The notes under the pieces: generated by a model | Told to the model about the DNA's origin: nothing | The model's input: only the letters and a program-made list of their open reading frames with translations | Database searches by the model: none | Assembly (NCBI GenBank): GCA_933207985.1 | Contig: OW240917.1 | Location: 123,899,189 to 123,963,188, forward strand | Origin: Pelobates cultripes | Lineage: Eukaryota; Chordata; Amphibia; Anura; Pelobatidae | DNA length: 64,000 bases | Reading direction: 5' to 3' | Position numbers and translations under genes: made by a program | Shown: positions 1 to 10,618 of the stretch, piece by piece | Numbering within the stretch: position 1 is the first letter of the stretch | How the letters are laid out: the number at the start of each line of letters is the position of its first letter

Positions 1-400
1 ATCAAAATTTCAATCATTCAAATTAAATTTCGAGCCAAACAAAAGTTCGGAATTTCGTCATAACACGAATGGATGAACTGCTCTCATTCTGTTATGGCGA
101 AATTCTGTAATTTTGCCGGCGTTCGGGAATACAGAAAGGAGACATCGCGAGAACACGGAGGAAAGGTAAGAATTGTGGGAAAATTTCTCTGACTATAGGA
201 AACGGAGAACACTTTGCTCCTCCGCTGGTCAAAGCTGGTCAAGCGTAGGAAACCTACATAAGACAAAGTAGCCACTACTTTGCCTTATATTGTAAAGAAA
301 ACTAGAGCAGACAGGAAGAAATGAAGAACAAATCCTGAGAGAGGGATAGAAGAGGGAGCGATTGAGGAAAGATAAGTTCGGCATGACAGTGCCGCTTTAA
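1..400 (-). mobile_element. TTAA-type non-autonomous DNA transposon, one end, cut by window start
   Basis: The right end (378-400) reads TTCGGCATGACAGTGCCGC followed by TTTAA. It is the inverse of the left end of the complete element at 36400-39208. Reading inward on the minus strand, the two copies stay similar for roughly 200 bp (CTTTCCTCAATC, a CTCTCAGGAT block, a CTCCGCTGGTCA block). A TTAA target site and TTAA-plus-TIR structure are typical of the piggyBac/Kolobok groups; the superfamily is inferred from the target site only. The short ORFs inside it are not genes. Confidence 0.75.
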
Positions 401-643
401 GTTAGAGAGCTGCTAGGAAATAGTGGCCATAATATGGTATCATTTTAATTCAAGTTAAAAAAAATATTTTGCAAAAAATACCCAATTTAAAAGAGGTTAA
501 TTTCAATAGGATGCATCTTTAAGTTAGAGAGCTGCTAGGAAATAGTGGCCATAATATGGTATCATTTTAAATCAAGTTAAAAAAAATATTTTGCAAAAAA
601 TACCCAATTTAAAAGAGGTTAATTTCAATAGGATGCATCTTTA
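401..643. repeat. Two tandem copies of a 122-bp AT-rich unit
   Basis: Both units begin GTTAGAGAGCTGCTAGGAAA (401 and 523) and end near GGATGCATCTTT. Only about one base differs between them. Each unit is preceded by TTTAA, and the TTAA element at 1-400 ends exactly on the first of these. No coding content. Confidence 0.93.
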
Positions 644-816
644 CAACTAATTGACTGGCATGAACTCTTCACTGACAGAAACACAACTGATAAATGGAAG
701 ATCTTGAAACAAATCCTCAAAAACACATTTCTTAACATATACCATAAGGAAACAAATATAAAAGAAACACATTAACATTAATGTAACTTAGTACGAGGAT
801 CAGTCATATAATAAGA

Positions 817-1332
817 CAGTGGAACATCGGAACTCGAACTTAATCCGTTCTAGAAGGCTGTTTGAGTACTGAGTTGTTCAAAAACCGAATCAACATTTTC
901 CAAGAGAATTAATATAAATTAGATTAATCTGTTCCAGACCCCAAAAAGTACAGCATTTTAACACACATTTTACAGTTTAATAATACCTTACATGCATAAA
1001 ATCATACAGAAAACCAATAAACACAATGTAAATTAAATTAAAATGTAACTTCACTTTACCTGTCAGCTCTGTTTGCTGACAGAATGGAGCTGTTTGCCAA
1101 AAGAATGAGCTCTGTTCGCAGACAGAATGGAGCTCTGTTCGCTTTATCTAGTGCTAGGACGTTGATTCATCATACCAACGAGGTTCCAAAGTGGTACCAT
1201 CTAGGTTAATGCTGTGTGATTTTGTACTAATACTGAGTTTTGTTCTAATACCGAGACATTTTTTTCTCAAATATTTTGTTTGAATACCGAATTGTTTGAG
1301 TACGGAAGCGTTCCAGAACCAAGTTCCCACTG
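817..1332. mobile_element. hAT-like MITE
   Basis: Left end CAGTGGAACATCGGAACTCG; right end, read inward on the minus strand, CAGTGGGAACTTGGTTCTGG. The inverted ends continue imperfectly for about 50 bp, with repeated GAGTAC / GTACTC blocks. CAGTGG ends are typical of hAT elements of the Tip100 type. I found no convincing 8-bp target-site duplication, so exact ends are uncertain. The interior has small direct repeats around GACAGAATGGAGCTCTGTTCGC (1078-1142) and no ORF. Confidence 0.55.
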
Positions 1333-2040
1333 TACTTTAAAAAAAAAAAAAGCTCAACCGTGAAACTACAGACCTGTGAGTGTAACATCTGTGGTTGGGA
1401 AATGATTTGAAGGGCTATTATATGGGATAATATTCAAGAATTACTTCTGCACAATAATAACATTAGCATGAATCAACATGAGTTGATAAAAGACATGTCA
1501 TGCTAAACCAACTTAATTGCATTCTATGAAGAATTTAGAAGAAATTTATATCAGGATTATCCAGTAGATGTGCTAAGGCATTTGATCTCGGTCCACAGAA
1601 AAGATAACTATTAAAAATTATATCAGCTAGATTAGATAAAAAAATCACACTCTTGGAGAGAAGACTGGCTTAAAGATAGAGTGCAGAGAGTTGCTGTAAT
1701 GAAAAAAAAAATCTAATTAGACAAAAGTGGTAAGTGGAGTGGCTCATAGTTCTGTCCTGGGTCCACTTCTCTTTAACCTATTTATAAATTATCTAAAGGT
1801 GAGCAACTGAAAATATTTTGTCTATTTTTGTTGATGACACAAAATGTGGTAAGATAATACAATCTACACACGACATAACCTCTCTACAGAGGGATTTGGA
1901 TAGCTTGGGGGACTGGACAGACGAGTGGCATTTGAAATTCAATAAAGATAAATGCAAAGTCATGCATTTTGGAATAAGGAATCTAAAAAAACACTTTTAC
2001 ATTAATTGGGGTTGAGTTAGGGATAACATTACAAGAAAAG

Positions 2041-2143
2041 GACTTGGGAACAGTTGTAGATAACAAACTAGGCAACAGCATGCAATGGCAGACTGGCATC
2101 GCATACTGTTATCTAGTTTGTTAACTACAATTGTTCCCAAGTT
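2041..2143. repeat. Inverted duplication (about 31-bp arms) inside the LINE
   Basis: The left arm 2041-2071 (GACTTGGGAACAGTTGTAGA...AACTAG) is repeated in reverse complement at 2113-2143 (CTAGTTTGTTAACTACAATT...CAAGTTC) with about 41 bp between. The left arm is in frame with the LINE (GLGTVVDNKL); the right arm is antisense to it. Confidence 0.9.
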
Positions 2144-2175
2144 CCTTTCATTTTATAAAAAGGGATATTGATTCA

Positions 2176-3103
2176 TGTGAGCAAAATATACTTTTGCCTC
2201 TTCATTGCCACATTCTGCTGAGATTTCTGGCCTTGGCTTCTGGTATCCAGTACTCTTTTTACAATTCTTGTTTAGTTTTTCTTGTTTTTTTGTTTTTTCT
2301 TTTCTATGCCTGGTTTTCTTTATGCTGGGTTTTCTGTGTTGATTCCTTTATTCCGTTTTTGGAATTCCCAATCTCCTGGATTCCTTTAAATGTTTGTTTT
2401 TTTGTTGCCACACCCATTCCTTTGCCATTGATCCTTTTTGTTTCAGTCTGTTCCTGCTAGCAGTGGTCTCATTTCCTCTGCTCTTTTCTTTGCAGGTAAG
2501 TAGATTGTGTGTTTTATTGTTGTATATTTAGTCATATTTACTCATGCACATGTAGGCAGTTAGGACCCACCATAATTGGAGTACTTTGGCGCAGTGGTGG
2601 GCTGCATACATCTTGGCCATTTATGTATGTCTAAATCTCCAAAGTTTATTACATATATTGTACTTGGTTATTTCTCTTCTTGTTTTGCCTTGTCTATCTT
2701 GTCTTGTTTTATTTTGTCATGTATTCCCAGTTCATGTACAGTCCTGTCCTGCCCTGTCCATGTCATGTTCTTTTTCCTTATGTATTGTGTATATGTTCTG
2801 GGTTCTGTTTTCTGTCCTGATCCAGTTCTGGTTTCTTCTAATCTTGTCTTGGTATCTTGTTTGGTGCCTATTCTGGTCTTGCCTTGTTTCTAGTACTGAA
2901 CACATATCTGTTTAATATCAGCTCCTGGCTTCTTCTAAGCTGCATCAGGGCTCTGGTATGTGGCCGCACAAACCCTGGTGCTCAACACCAGGGGGTGTGT
3001 GGTTACCCTGCACCAGACCCTGATTGTCCATTTCCACGCTGAGACTCCTATCATAATCATCAGGCACACAGGGGTCCCGGTTTTCGGACTGCCACCCGTG
3101 ACA
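2176..3103. mobile_element. Solo LTR, Ty3/gypsy-like, inserted in the LINE
   Basis: The 928-bp segment starts TG and ends CA, and is flanked by TTCA at 2172-2175 and 3104-3107. The LINE reading is interrupted exactly here: KRDIDS is encoded just before it and IHKSLVRP just after. The end GTGACA / TGTCAC resembles the LTR at 23924. The sequence is rich in CTTGTTTTG/CCTGTCC pyrimidine runs, common in amphibian gypsy LTRs. No internal retroviral genes are present, so it is a solo LTR. Orientation is not settled. A 4-bp duplication is at the short end for this group. Confidence 0.6.
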
Positions 3104-3601
3104 TTCATAAATCATTGGTAAGACCCCCACCTTGAATATACAGTGCAATTTTGGACACTATACATATATATATATACAGGGTCAGTACAAACCAATATGA
3201 GCTAACTTGTTCAGCAATAATATACAACAGACAAGAGGTCACCCATTGAGACTCTTACAGCAAATGAAAGAGTTCTTTACAGTAAGAACAATAAATATGT
3301 GGAATTCTCTGCCTAAAGAGGTTGTCTTAGCAGATTCCATAGATATTGTTTTAAAAAAGACATGGATGTTTTTGCAGAAACAGATTATTCAAGGATATAA
3401 TTGACATGTATGTGAACAGGTTGTTGATCCAAGGAGAAATGGGATTGCCATTATGGAGTCAAGAAGGATTTTTTCCCTTTTTGTGGCATAATTTAAAATG
3501 GGTATGTGTTTGTTTTTTTTGCCTTATCTTGTATCAACAGCATACAAGAATGGGTTTTGGTTGAACTTGTTACCTTTTTTTTTTTTTTAAACCTAGACTT
3601 T

Positions 3602-3688
3602 TATGTAACTATGTAATGCTCAGGTTGATAGGTTCTGGAAGAATTATGTAACTATGTAATGCTCACGTTGATAGGTTCTGGAAGAATT
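3602..3688. repeat. 43-bp tandem duplication at the LINE 3' tail
   Basis: TATGTAACTATGTAATGCTC begins at 3602 and again at 3645, followed both times by GGTTCTGGAAGAAT, with one substitution. Confidence 0.9.
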
Positions 3689-3849
3689 TAAAGGGACAGC
3701 ATTGGCAGTTGGAAATAATTATCAACTTAAACAATATTTATTTTTCTTCTCATTCACAATGTTTGCCTTGGCTGTGCCCTGTTTAAATTAGATTATGATG
3801 TGATTTGGGAAAATCTTTAATAGGAAGAAACAGTTTTTCATAATAAAAG

Positions 3850-4297
3850 TTAAAGGACCACTATAGGCACCCAGACCACTTCAGCTCAATGAAGTGGTCT
3901 GGCTGCCAGGTCCATCTAGGGTTAACCCTGCCTGCTGTAAACATAGCAGTTTCAGAGAAACTGCTATGTTTACATATGGGTTAATCCAGCCTCTAGTGGC
4001 TGTCACAGTGAGAAGATGCCAGCGTCCATAGGAAAGCACTGAGAATGCTTTCCTATAGACTGACTGAATGCGCGCGCAGCTCTTGCTGCGAATGCGCATT
4101 CAGCCGATGACGTCAGAAGAAGGAGGAGTAGAGTCCCCAGCGCTGAGGGAGCCCAGCGCTGGAGAAAGGTAAGGGATTAACTTCTTCCTCCCACTTCAGC
4201 CCGGCAGGAGGGAGGCCATGAGGGTGGGGGGGGACCAAGAGACTCTATAGAGCCAGGAAAACGAGTTTGTTTTCCAGGCACTATAGTGGTCCTTTAA
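3850..4297. mobile_element. TTAA MITE, complete
   Basis: Ends are TTAAAGGACCACTATAG and CTATAGTGGTCCTTTAA, a perfect 17-bp inverted repeat including the TTAA target. Interior stem-loops: ACCACTTCAGCTCAATGAAGTGGT (3868 on) and AAACATAGCAGTTTC...GAAACTGCTATGTTT (3939-3976). No ORF of note. A piggyBac/Kolobok-type origin is inferred from TTAA. Confidence 0.9.
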
Positions 4298-4514
4298 CAC
4301 ACATTATAGATGATTTTCAAGGTTTTATTCAGAAAAGTGACTTGAAGGTCGATTTTTTGGGAGTATTTGTTGAAAATGTCATTCATTTTTACCACTGGAT
4401 TTGATGAGGGGAAAATGGCTTAATCAATGCTTCAACAAATCTTACCTTGAGGGATTATGATCAATTAAGCTTGACTACTTAAATGGACATGAATCATTTT
4501 GTGACTACTGTGTC

Positions 4515-5387
4515 CAGGCCCGGACTGGCCATCGGGCATACCGGGCACATGCCCGGTGGGCCGCGATGGCCGCGGGGCCGAGGCCGGCAGGGGATCTCCC
4601 CGGCCGGCCCCTGCAGGGCTAGCGCTACCCGAGCGCCGGCCCTGCTATGTGCCTCCATGGGCCGGTGGGGAGATCAAAGATCTCCCTCACCGGCCCACAG
4701 ACAGGGAGATGCGGCCGCCGGCTGGGTGAGGGAAGGAAGGAGGAGAGAGGACCGGCGGAGCTCTAACCAGCAGCTCCGCCCGGTCCTCTCGCGGGATTCT
4801 GAGCGTTGCCGCGGTTACCACGGCAACGCTCAGATCTCGCGAGAGTGAACTCTAACCTGTAGGTTAGAGTTCACTCTCACCACTGGACCACCAGGGAAGG
4901 CAGCATGGCTCCCCTCAAGGCTCCCCCTCCCAGGCAGAACGGCTCCCTCCCCCTCCCAGGCTAAAGGTAAGAAGGGAGGGGGGGGGACATAACTTTTTTT
5001 AAAATTATTAATAAAAAAAAATATATATATTTAAAATTAATTCCCAAACAGCACCCCCAGACACACACAGCCCCCTCACACACAGCACCCCCAGACACAT
5101 ACACAGCACCCCCAGACACACACACACAGCACCCCAGACACACACTGCACCCCAGACACACACAGCACCCCCAGACACACACACACACAGCACCCCCAGA
5201 CACACACACACAGCACCCCCAGACACACACTGCACCCCAGACACACACAGCACCCCCAGATACACACACAGCACCCCCAGACACACACACAGCACCCCCA
5301 GACACACACATCACCCCAGATACAGCACCCCCAGACACACACACATAGCACCCCCAGACACAAACAGCACACCCAGAGACACACACA
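4515..5387. mobile_element. hAT non-autonomous element, 5' part (copy 1), runs into assembly gap
   Basis: Starts CAGGCCCGGACTGGCCATCG, directly after ACTGTGTC (4507-4514). That octamer also follows the 3' end at 10618 and the one at 44526. An 8-bp duplication and CAGG..CCTG ends indicate a hAT element. GC-rich body with an inverted repeat (GAGTGAACTCTAACCTGTAG / CTACAGGTTAGAG type, about 4843-4880) and a run of G near 4980, then a CA minisatellite up to the N gap. ORFs in this GC-rich body are not genes. Confidence 0.85.
5040..5387. repeat. CA-rich minisatellite inside hAT copy 1
   Basis: Variants of a unit of about 20 bp, CACCCCCAGACACACACAG, repeat to the gap. The same array type lies in the two other copies (9018-9915 and 43570-43823). 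Confidence 0.9.
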
Positions 5388-5487
5388 NNNNNNNNNNNNN
5401 NNNNNNNNNNNNNNNNNNNNNNNNNNNNNNNNNNNNNNNNNNNNNNNNNNNNNNNNNNNNNNNNNNNNNNNNNNNNNNNNNNNNNNN
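5388..5487. other. Assembly gap, exactly 100 N
   Basis: A run of 100 N. This round number is usually a placeholder for a gap of unknown size. The flanks do not match each other: CA minisatellite on the left, the 36-bp minisatellite on the right. Confidence 0.99.
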
Positions 5488-7538
5488 AGAACAATAATAG
5501 CAGTAGCGCTATATAGAACAAGGAGAACAATAATAGCAGTAGTGCTACATAGAACAAGGAGAACAATGATAGACACAGTGCTATATAGAACAATGAGAAC
5601 AATAATAACAGTAGTGCTATATAGAACAAGGAGAACAATAATAGCAGTAGTGCTATATAGAACAATGAGAACAATAATAGCAGTAGTGCTATATAGAACA
5701 AGGAGAACAATAATAGCAGAAGTGCTACATAGAACAAGGAGAACAATGATAGACACGGTGCTATTTGAACAAGGAGAACAATAATAACAGTAGTGCAATA
5801 TAGAACAATAAGAACAATGATAGACACGATGCTATATAGAACAATAAGAACAATAATAACAGTGGTGCTATATAGAACAATGAGAACAATAATAGCAGTA
5901 GTGCTATATAGAACAATGATAGACACGGTGCTATATAGAACAATGAGAACAATAATAGCAGTAGCGCTATATAGAACAATGAGAACAATAATAGCAGTAG
6001 TGCTATATAGAACAATAAGAACAATGATAGACATGGTGCTATATAGAACAATGAGAACAATAAAAGCAGTAGCGCTATATAGAACAAGGAGAACAATAAT
6101 AACAGTAGTGCTATATAGAACAATAAGAACAATGATAGACACGGTGCTATATAGAACAAGGAGAACAATAATAACAGTAGTGCTATATAGAACAATGAGA
6201 ACAATAATAGCAGTAGTGCTATATAGAACAATGAGAACAATAATAGCAGTAGTGCTATATAGAACAATGATAGACACGGTGCTATATAGAACAATGAGAA
6301 CAATAATAGCAGTAGCGCTATATAGAACAATGAGAACAATAATAGCAGTAGTGCTATATAGAACAATAAGAACAATGATAGACATGGTGCTATATAGAAC
6401 AATGAGAACAATAATAGCAGTAGCGCTATATAGAACAAGGAGAACAATAATAACAGTAGTGCTATATAGAACAATAAGAACAATGATAGACACGGTGCTA
6501 TATAGTACAAGGAGAACAATAATAGCAGTAGTGCTATATAGAACAAGGAGAACAATGATAGACACAGTGCTATATAGAACAATGAGAACAATAATAGCAG
6601 TAGTGCTATATAGAACAAGGAGAACAATAATAGCAGTACTGCTATATAGAACAATGAGAACAATGATAGACACGGTGCTATATAGAACAATGAGAACAAT
6701 AATAACAGTGGTGCTATATAGAACAAGGAGAACAATAATAACAGTAGTGCTATATAGAACAACGAGAACAATAATAGCAGTAGTGCTATATAGAACAATA
6801 AGAACAATGATAGACACGGTGCTATATAGAACAAGGAGAACAATAATAGCAGTAGTGCTATATAGAACAATGAAAACAATAATAGCAGTAGTGCTATATT
6901 GAACAATGAGAACAATAATAGCAGTAGTGCTACATAGAACAAGGAGAACAATAATAACAGTGGTGCTATATAGAACAAGGAGAACAATAATAGCAGTAGT
7001 GCTATATAGAACAAGGAGAACAATGATAGACACAGTGCTATATAGAACAAGGAGAACAATAATAGCAGTACTGCTGTATAGAACAATGAGAACAATGATA
7101 GACACGGTGCTATATAGAACAATGAGAACAATAATAGCAGTGGTGCTATATAGAACAAGGAGAACAATAATAACAGTAGTGCTATATAGAACAACGAGAA
7201 CAATAATTGCAGTAGTGCTATATAGAACAAGGAGAACAATAATTGCAGTAGTGCTATATAGAACAATTAGAACAATAATAGCAGTAGTGCTATATAGAAC
7301 AATTAGAACAATAATAGCAGTAGTGCTATATAGAACAAGGAGAACAATAGTAACAGTGGTGCTATATAGAACAAGGAGAACAATAATAGCAGTAGTGCTA
7401 CATAGAACAAGGAGAACAATAATAGACGTGGTGCTATTTAGAATAATGAGAACAATGATAAACGTGGTGCTATATAGAACAATGATAGACGTGGTGCTAT
7501 TTAGAACAATAAAAATAATTGTAGCAAAAGCACCATAA
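5488..7538. repeat. 36-bp minisatellite array, about 56 units, with a 351-bp higher-order repeat
   Basis: The basic unit has the form AGAACAATGAGAACAATAAT followed by AGCAGTAGTGCTATAT. Variants carry AAGG or AATAAG in the second slot, AACAGTGG, or a GATAGACACGG block. Some units are 27 bp (second AGAACAA block lost). Because 36 and 27 are multiples of three, several frames stay open on both strands, giving long artefactual ORFs (LYRTMRTIIAVV on plus, LYSTTAIIVLLV on minus). The left end abuts an N gap, so true length is unknown. The right end decays around 7430-7538. Confidence 0.95.
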
Positions 7539-8490
7539 AGAATAATCAAGGGAAAAAAACTACTTACTAGTGAGTAAAAAAAAAATATACAGCTAGATCT
7601 GCATAAGTTAGTTCTATCTAGATAATAGCTACTTAGTGTTGCATTCCATACAGATGGCAGTTCAGAATCTTCATATGTTCCATATTTCTTCTTCAGGAAA
7701 GAACAACATTTCACTGAGGACCTAATTTTAACTGGGGCGAATTACACCGGCCATTTTTGCCTCGAGCATAAGAAAATTAGATTCTAGTCTCCCTTGAGCA
7801 AATTCACTTGGACTATACATTGATCCATCACTGTTAGTAATTTTTGAAAATTGTAATTGTTTTTTTCTAATATATTAAAGTAACTGTGACTCAGACCAAC
7901 TTTTTTTTACATCCTAATATTTAAGAATACATTACCTTCTTCATTTATCAGTTTGTTTGTTAGTTTTGTTTTGTTTGTAAAGTTACTATAGGAAAGAAAA
8001 TATAAATACAATATTTAAGGATTTATTTGATTTTAGTGTATTACTTATCTTTCTAAAAATAAAAAAATATATAAATCATGTGAGCATGTGCATTGTGTAG
8101 ATCTGTAAATAACAAGTGAACAGCCTGCACTACCAACGCTGCAGTAAGTAATATGTGTAAAGTATACCATTTGTTAGAGGAGTGATTGCTAGTACAACCA
8201 CTGTATCCACCGTGACAACCATCTTTGCAGAAAAAGTGATCTTTATTTATTTTAATTATATCTTTGTCTATACATTTAATGGTATAATTGACAGCACATT
8301 AATTATATTAATTATATACATACTGGATGGTTCATGCTTTCTAAAAGACACAAAGATGAAGCAGGGTCATCCAGATGTTGACTACATTTCCGTTATGATC
8401 ATCCCATGCTTTTAGAATGCCTTTAGAATGATAAAGAATTAAGGAAGCTGTAATTTTAAACCATGTGAGAGATATACCTATTGGGCACCC
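7539..8490. other. Unassigned AT-rich sequence between minisatellite and second hAT end
   Basis: No ORF, RNA gene or repeat family recognised. It holds poly-A/poly-T runs and short AT-rich stretches. It is not present elsewhere in the window. Confidence 0.5.
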
Positions 8491-10618
8491 CAGGCCCGGA
8501 CTGGCCATCAGGCATACCGGGCAAATGCCCGGTGGGCCGCGATGGCCGTGGGGCCGAAGGCCGGCAGGGAGATCACAGAATCTCCCCTGCCAGCCCGTGC
8601 AGGGCCAGCGCTACCCGAGCGCCGGCCCCGCTGTGTGCCTCCGTGGGCCGGTGGGGAGATCATAGATCTCCCTCACCGGCCCACAGACAGGGAGCCGCCG
8701 GCTGGGTGAGGGAGGGAGGACCCGGCGGAGCTCTAACAAGCAGCTCCACCGGGTCCTCTAGCAGGATTCTGAGCGTTTCCGCGGTTACCACGGCAACGCT
8801 CAGATCTCGCGAGAGTGAACTCTAACCTGCAAGTTAGAGTTCACTCTCACCACTCGACCACCAGGGAAGGCAGCATGGCTCCCCACCCCAAATCCCCAAG
8901 GAAGAACGGATCTCCTCCCCCTCCCAGGCTAAAGGTAAGAAGGGAGGGGGGGGGAACATTACTTTTTTTAAATTATTAATAAAAAAATATATAGATATTT
9001 AAAATTAATTCCCAAACAGCACCCCCAGACACACACAGCCCCCTCACACACAGCACCCTCACACACAGCACCCCCAGACACACACACACACACAGCACCC
9101 CAGATACACACACAGCACCCCCAGATACACACACAGCACCCCCGAACACACACAGCACCCTCAGATACACACACACAGCACCCCCAGATACACACACAGC
9201 ACCCCCAAATACACCCAGCACCCTCAGAAACACACACAGCACCCCCAGATGGCCAGCACCCCAGATACACACACAGCAAACCTAGACACACACACAGCAC
9301 CCCAGACACACACAGCACCCCCAGACACACACACACAGCACCCCCAGATACACACACAGCACCTCAACACACACACAGCACCTCAGATACACACAGCACC
9401 CCCAGATACACACACAGCACCCCAGACACACACAGCGCACCCAAACACACACAGCACCCACAGATACACACACAGCACCCCCAGACACACACACACAGCA
9501 CCCCCAGACACACACAGCACACCCAAACACACACAGCACCACCAGATACACACACAGCAACCCCTCACACACACAGCAGCCCCAGGCACCCCCAGACACA
9601 CACACAGCACCACCAGACACACACACAGCACACGCAGACACACACACAGCACACGCAGACACACACGCAGACACACACACAGCACCCCCAGACACACACA
9701 CACAGCACCCCCAGACACACACAGCACCCCAGACACACACAGCACCCCAAATACACACAGCACCCCAGATACACACACAGCACCCCAGACACACACAGCG
9801 CACCCAAACACACACAGCGCACCCAAACACACACAGCACCCCCATATACACACACAGCGCACCCAAACACACACAGCACCCCTAAACACACACAGCACCC
9901 CCAGATACACACATAGGTCTTACCCTATATGCACTCTTAATCCTCTACACACATACACACACACACACAATCTTCTATACACACTCTGGGTCCTTTACAC
10001 ACTAGATCTCTTACACAAACACAGTGCACCACCTACACACACACTACATTCCTTGTAAGGAAACACATACAACATTCTCTAAACACACCCTCTCTACAAC
10101 CCCATCACACACTACATCACCTATACACACACACTACTGCCCGTATGCACACACTCGCTACATCCCCAAAACACTATGCCCCTATACACGCACTCTCTAC
10201 AGCCCCTAGCCACACATATTACACCACACATATTACACCTATTTACACAGTACCATACCACACTCTACACACATGCAATCATACAAGCAGGCGCCAAACA
10301 AATGCGCAATACACTTTCCTGGCCCTTTTGTCCTCTGGTTTCCCACTTGTGGAGACACCAGAGACAATTTAAAAGCAAACACAGTGCAAGTATGTTATTA
10401 CATTTGCTTGCACTGCGCAGAACAAATACAGGGCCTTTTTCTAATGCCAGAGCTCTTCAGCAGGGCTCTGCGCATTGAACCAACATGCTCACTTTGAGAG
10501 GGGGCGTGCTTGTCATTAGTGATGACAAAACACACCCTCTCTGGCCCCGCCCCCTTCTTGGGGGGGCCGCTCTAATTGAAAAATGCCCGGGCCTAATTTT
10601 TTTCCCAGTCCGGCCCTG
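8491..10618. mobile_element. hAT non-autonomous element (copy 2), 5' and 3' ends with mismatched flanks
   Basis: 5' end CAGGCCCGGACTGGCCATCA at 8491; 3' end ...TTCCCAGTCCGGCCCTG at 10618, inverted to the 5' end over about 14 bp. The interior has the same GC-rich block as copy 1, a CA minisatellite and a CA-rich tail with CTACACACA motifs. The 5' flank (TGGGCACCC) does not match the 3' flank ACTGTGTC (10619-10626), which instead matches the 5' flank of copy 1. The element therefore looks chimeric. ORFs in it (cysteine/glycine- or threonine/histidine-rich) are translations of CA repeats. Confidence 0.85.
9018..9915. repeat. CA-rich minisatellite inside hAT copy 2
   Basis: About 45 imperfect units of the CACCCCCAGACACACACAG type, with ATACACACAC and CGCACCCAAACAC variants. 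It is about 650 bp longer than the equivalent array in the copy at 43570-43823. Identity with that copy becomes near complete only from 9759 / 43667 rightward. Confidence 0.93.

Larger units (their letters stand above)
1353..3620 (+). pseudogene. CR1/L2-like LINE reverse transcriptase, broken and interrupted by an LTR
   Basis: A decayed non-LTR retrotransposon. Reading in several frames: NYRPVSVTS at about 1362, [15 protein letters not shown] at about 1750-1795, then an RT core FVDDTK (1828 onward) with LDSLGDWTDEWHLKFNKDKCKVM. The palm motif is FVDD where the family usually has FADD. After a solo LTR (2176-3103) the frame resumes with IHKSLVRP and a C-terminal block RGHPLRLLQQMKEFFTVRT...WNSLPKEVV (3236-3330). 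The 3' end has a long T tract and a repeated TATGTAACTATGTAA tail, as expected of a LINE 3' terminus. Frameshifts, stops and an inverted duplication at 2041-2143 rule out function. The clade (CR1 versus L2/Rex1) is uncertain. Confidence 0.8.

Noticed and set aside
5793..7538. Plus-strand ORFs of 369 and 210 codons with LYRTMRTIIAVV repeats
   Set aside because: Same minisatellite read on the other strand. Openness follows from unit lengths divisible by three.
4961..7714. A 917-codon minus-strand ORF that looks like a repetitive membrane protein
   Set aside because: It is the translation of the 36-bp minisatellite joined across an N gap to the CA minisatellite; no gene structure surrounds it.
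5040..9915. CRISPR-like regular repeats
   Set aside because: Units are contiguous or degenerate with no unique spacers of even length, and the DNA is clearly eukaryotic.
8968..10058. Cysteine/glycine-rich and threonine/histidine-rich ORFs resembling secreted or metal-binding proteins
   Set aside because: Translations of the CA minisatellite in a hAT element, overlapping in several frames on both strands.
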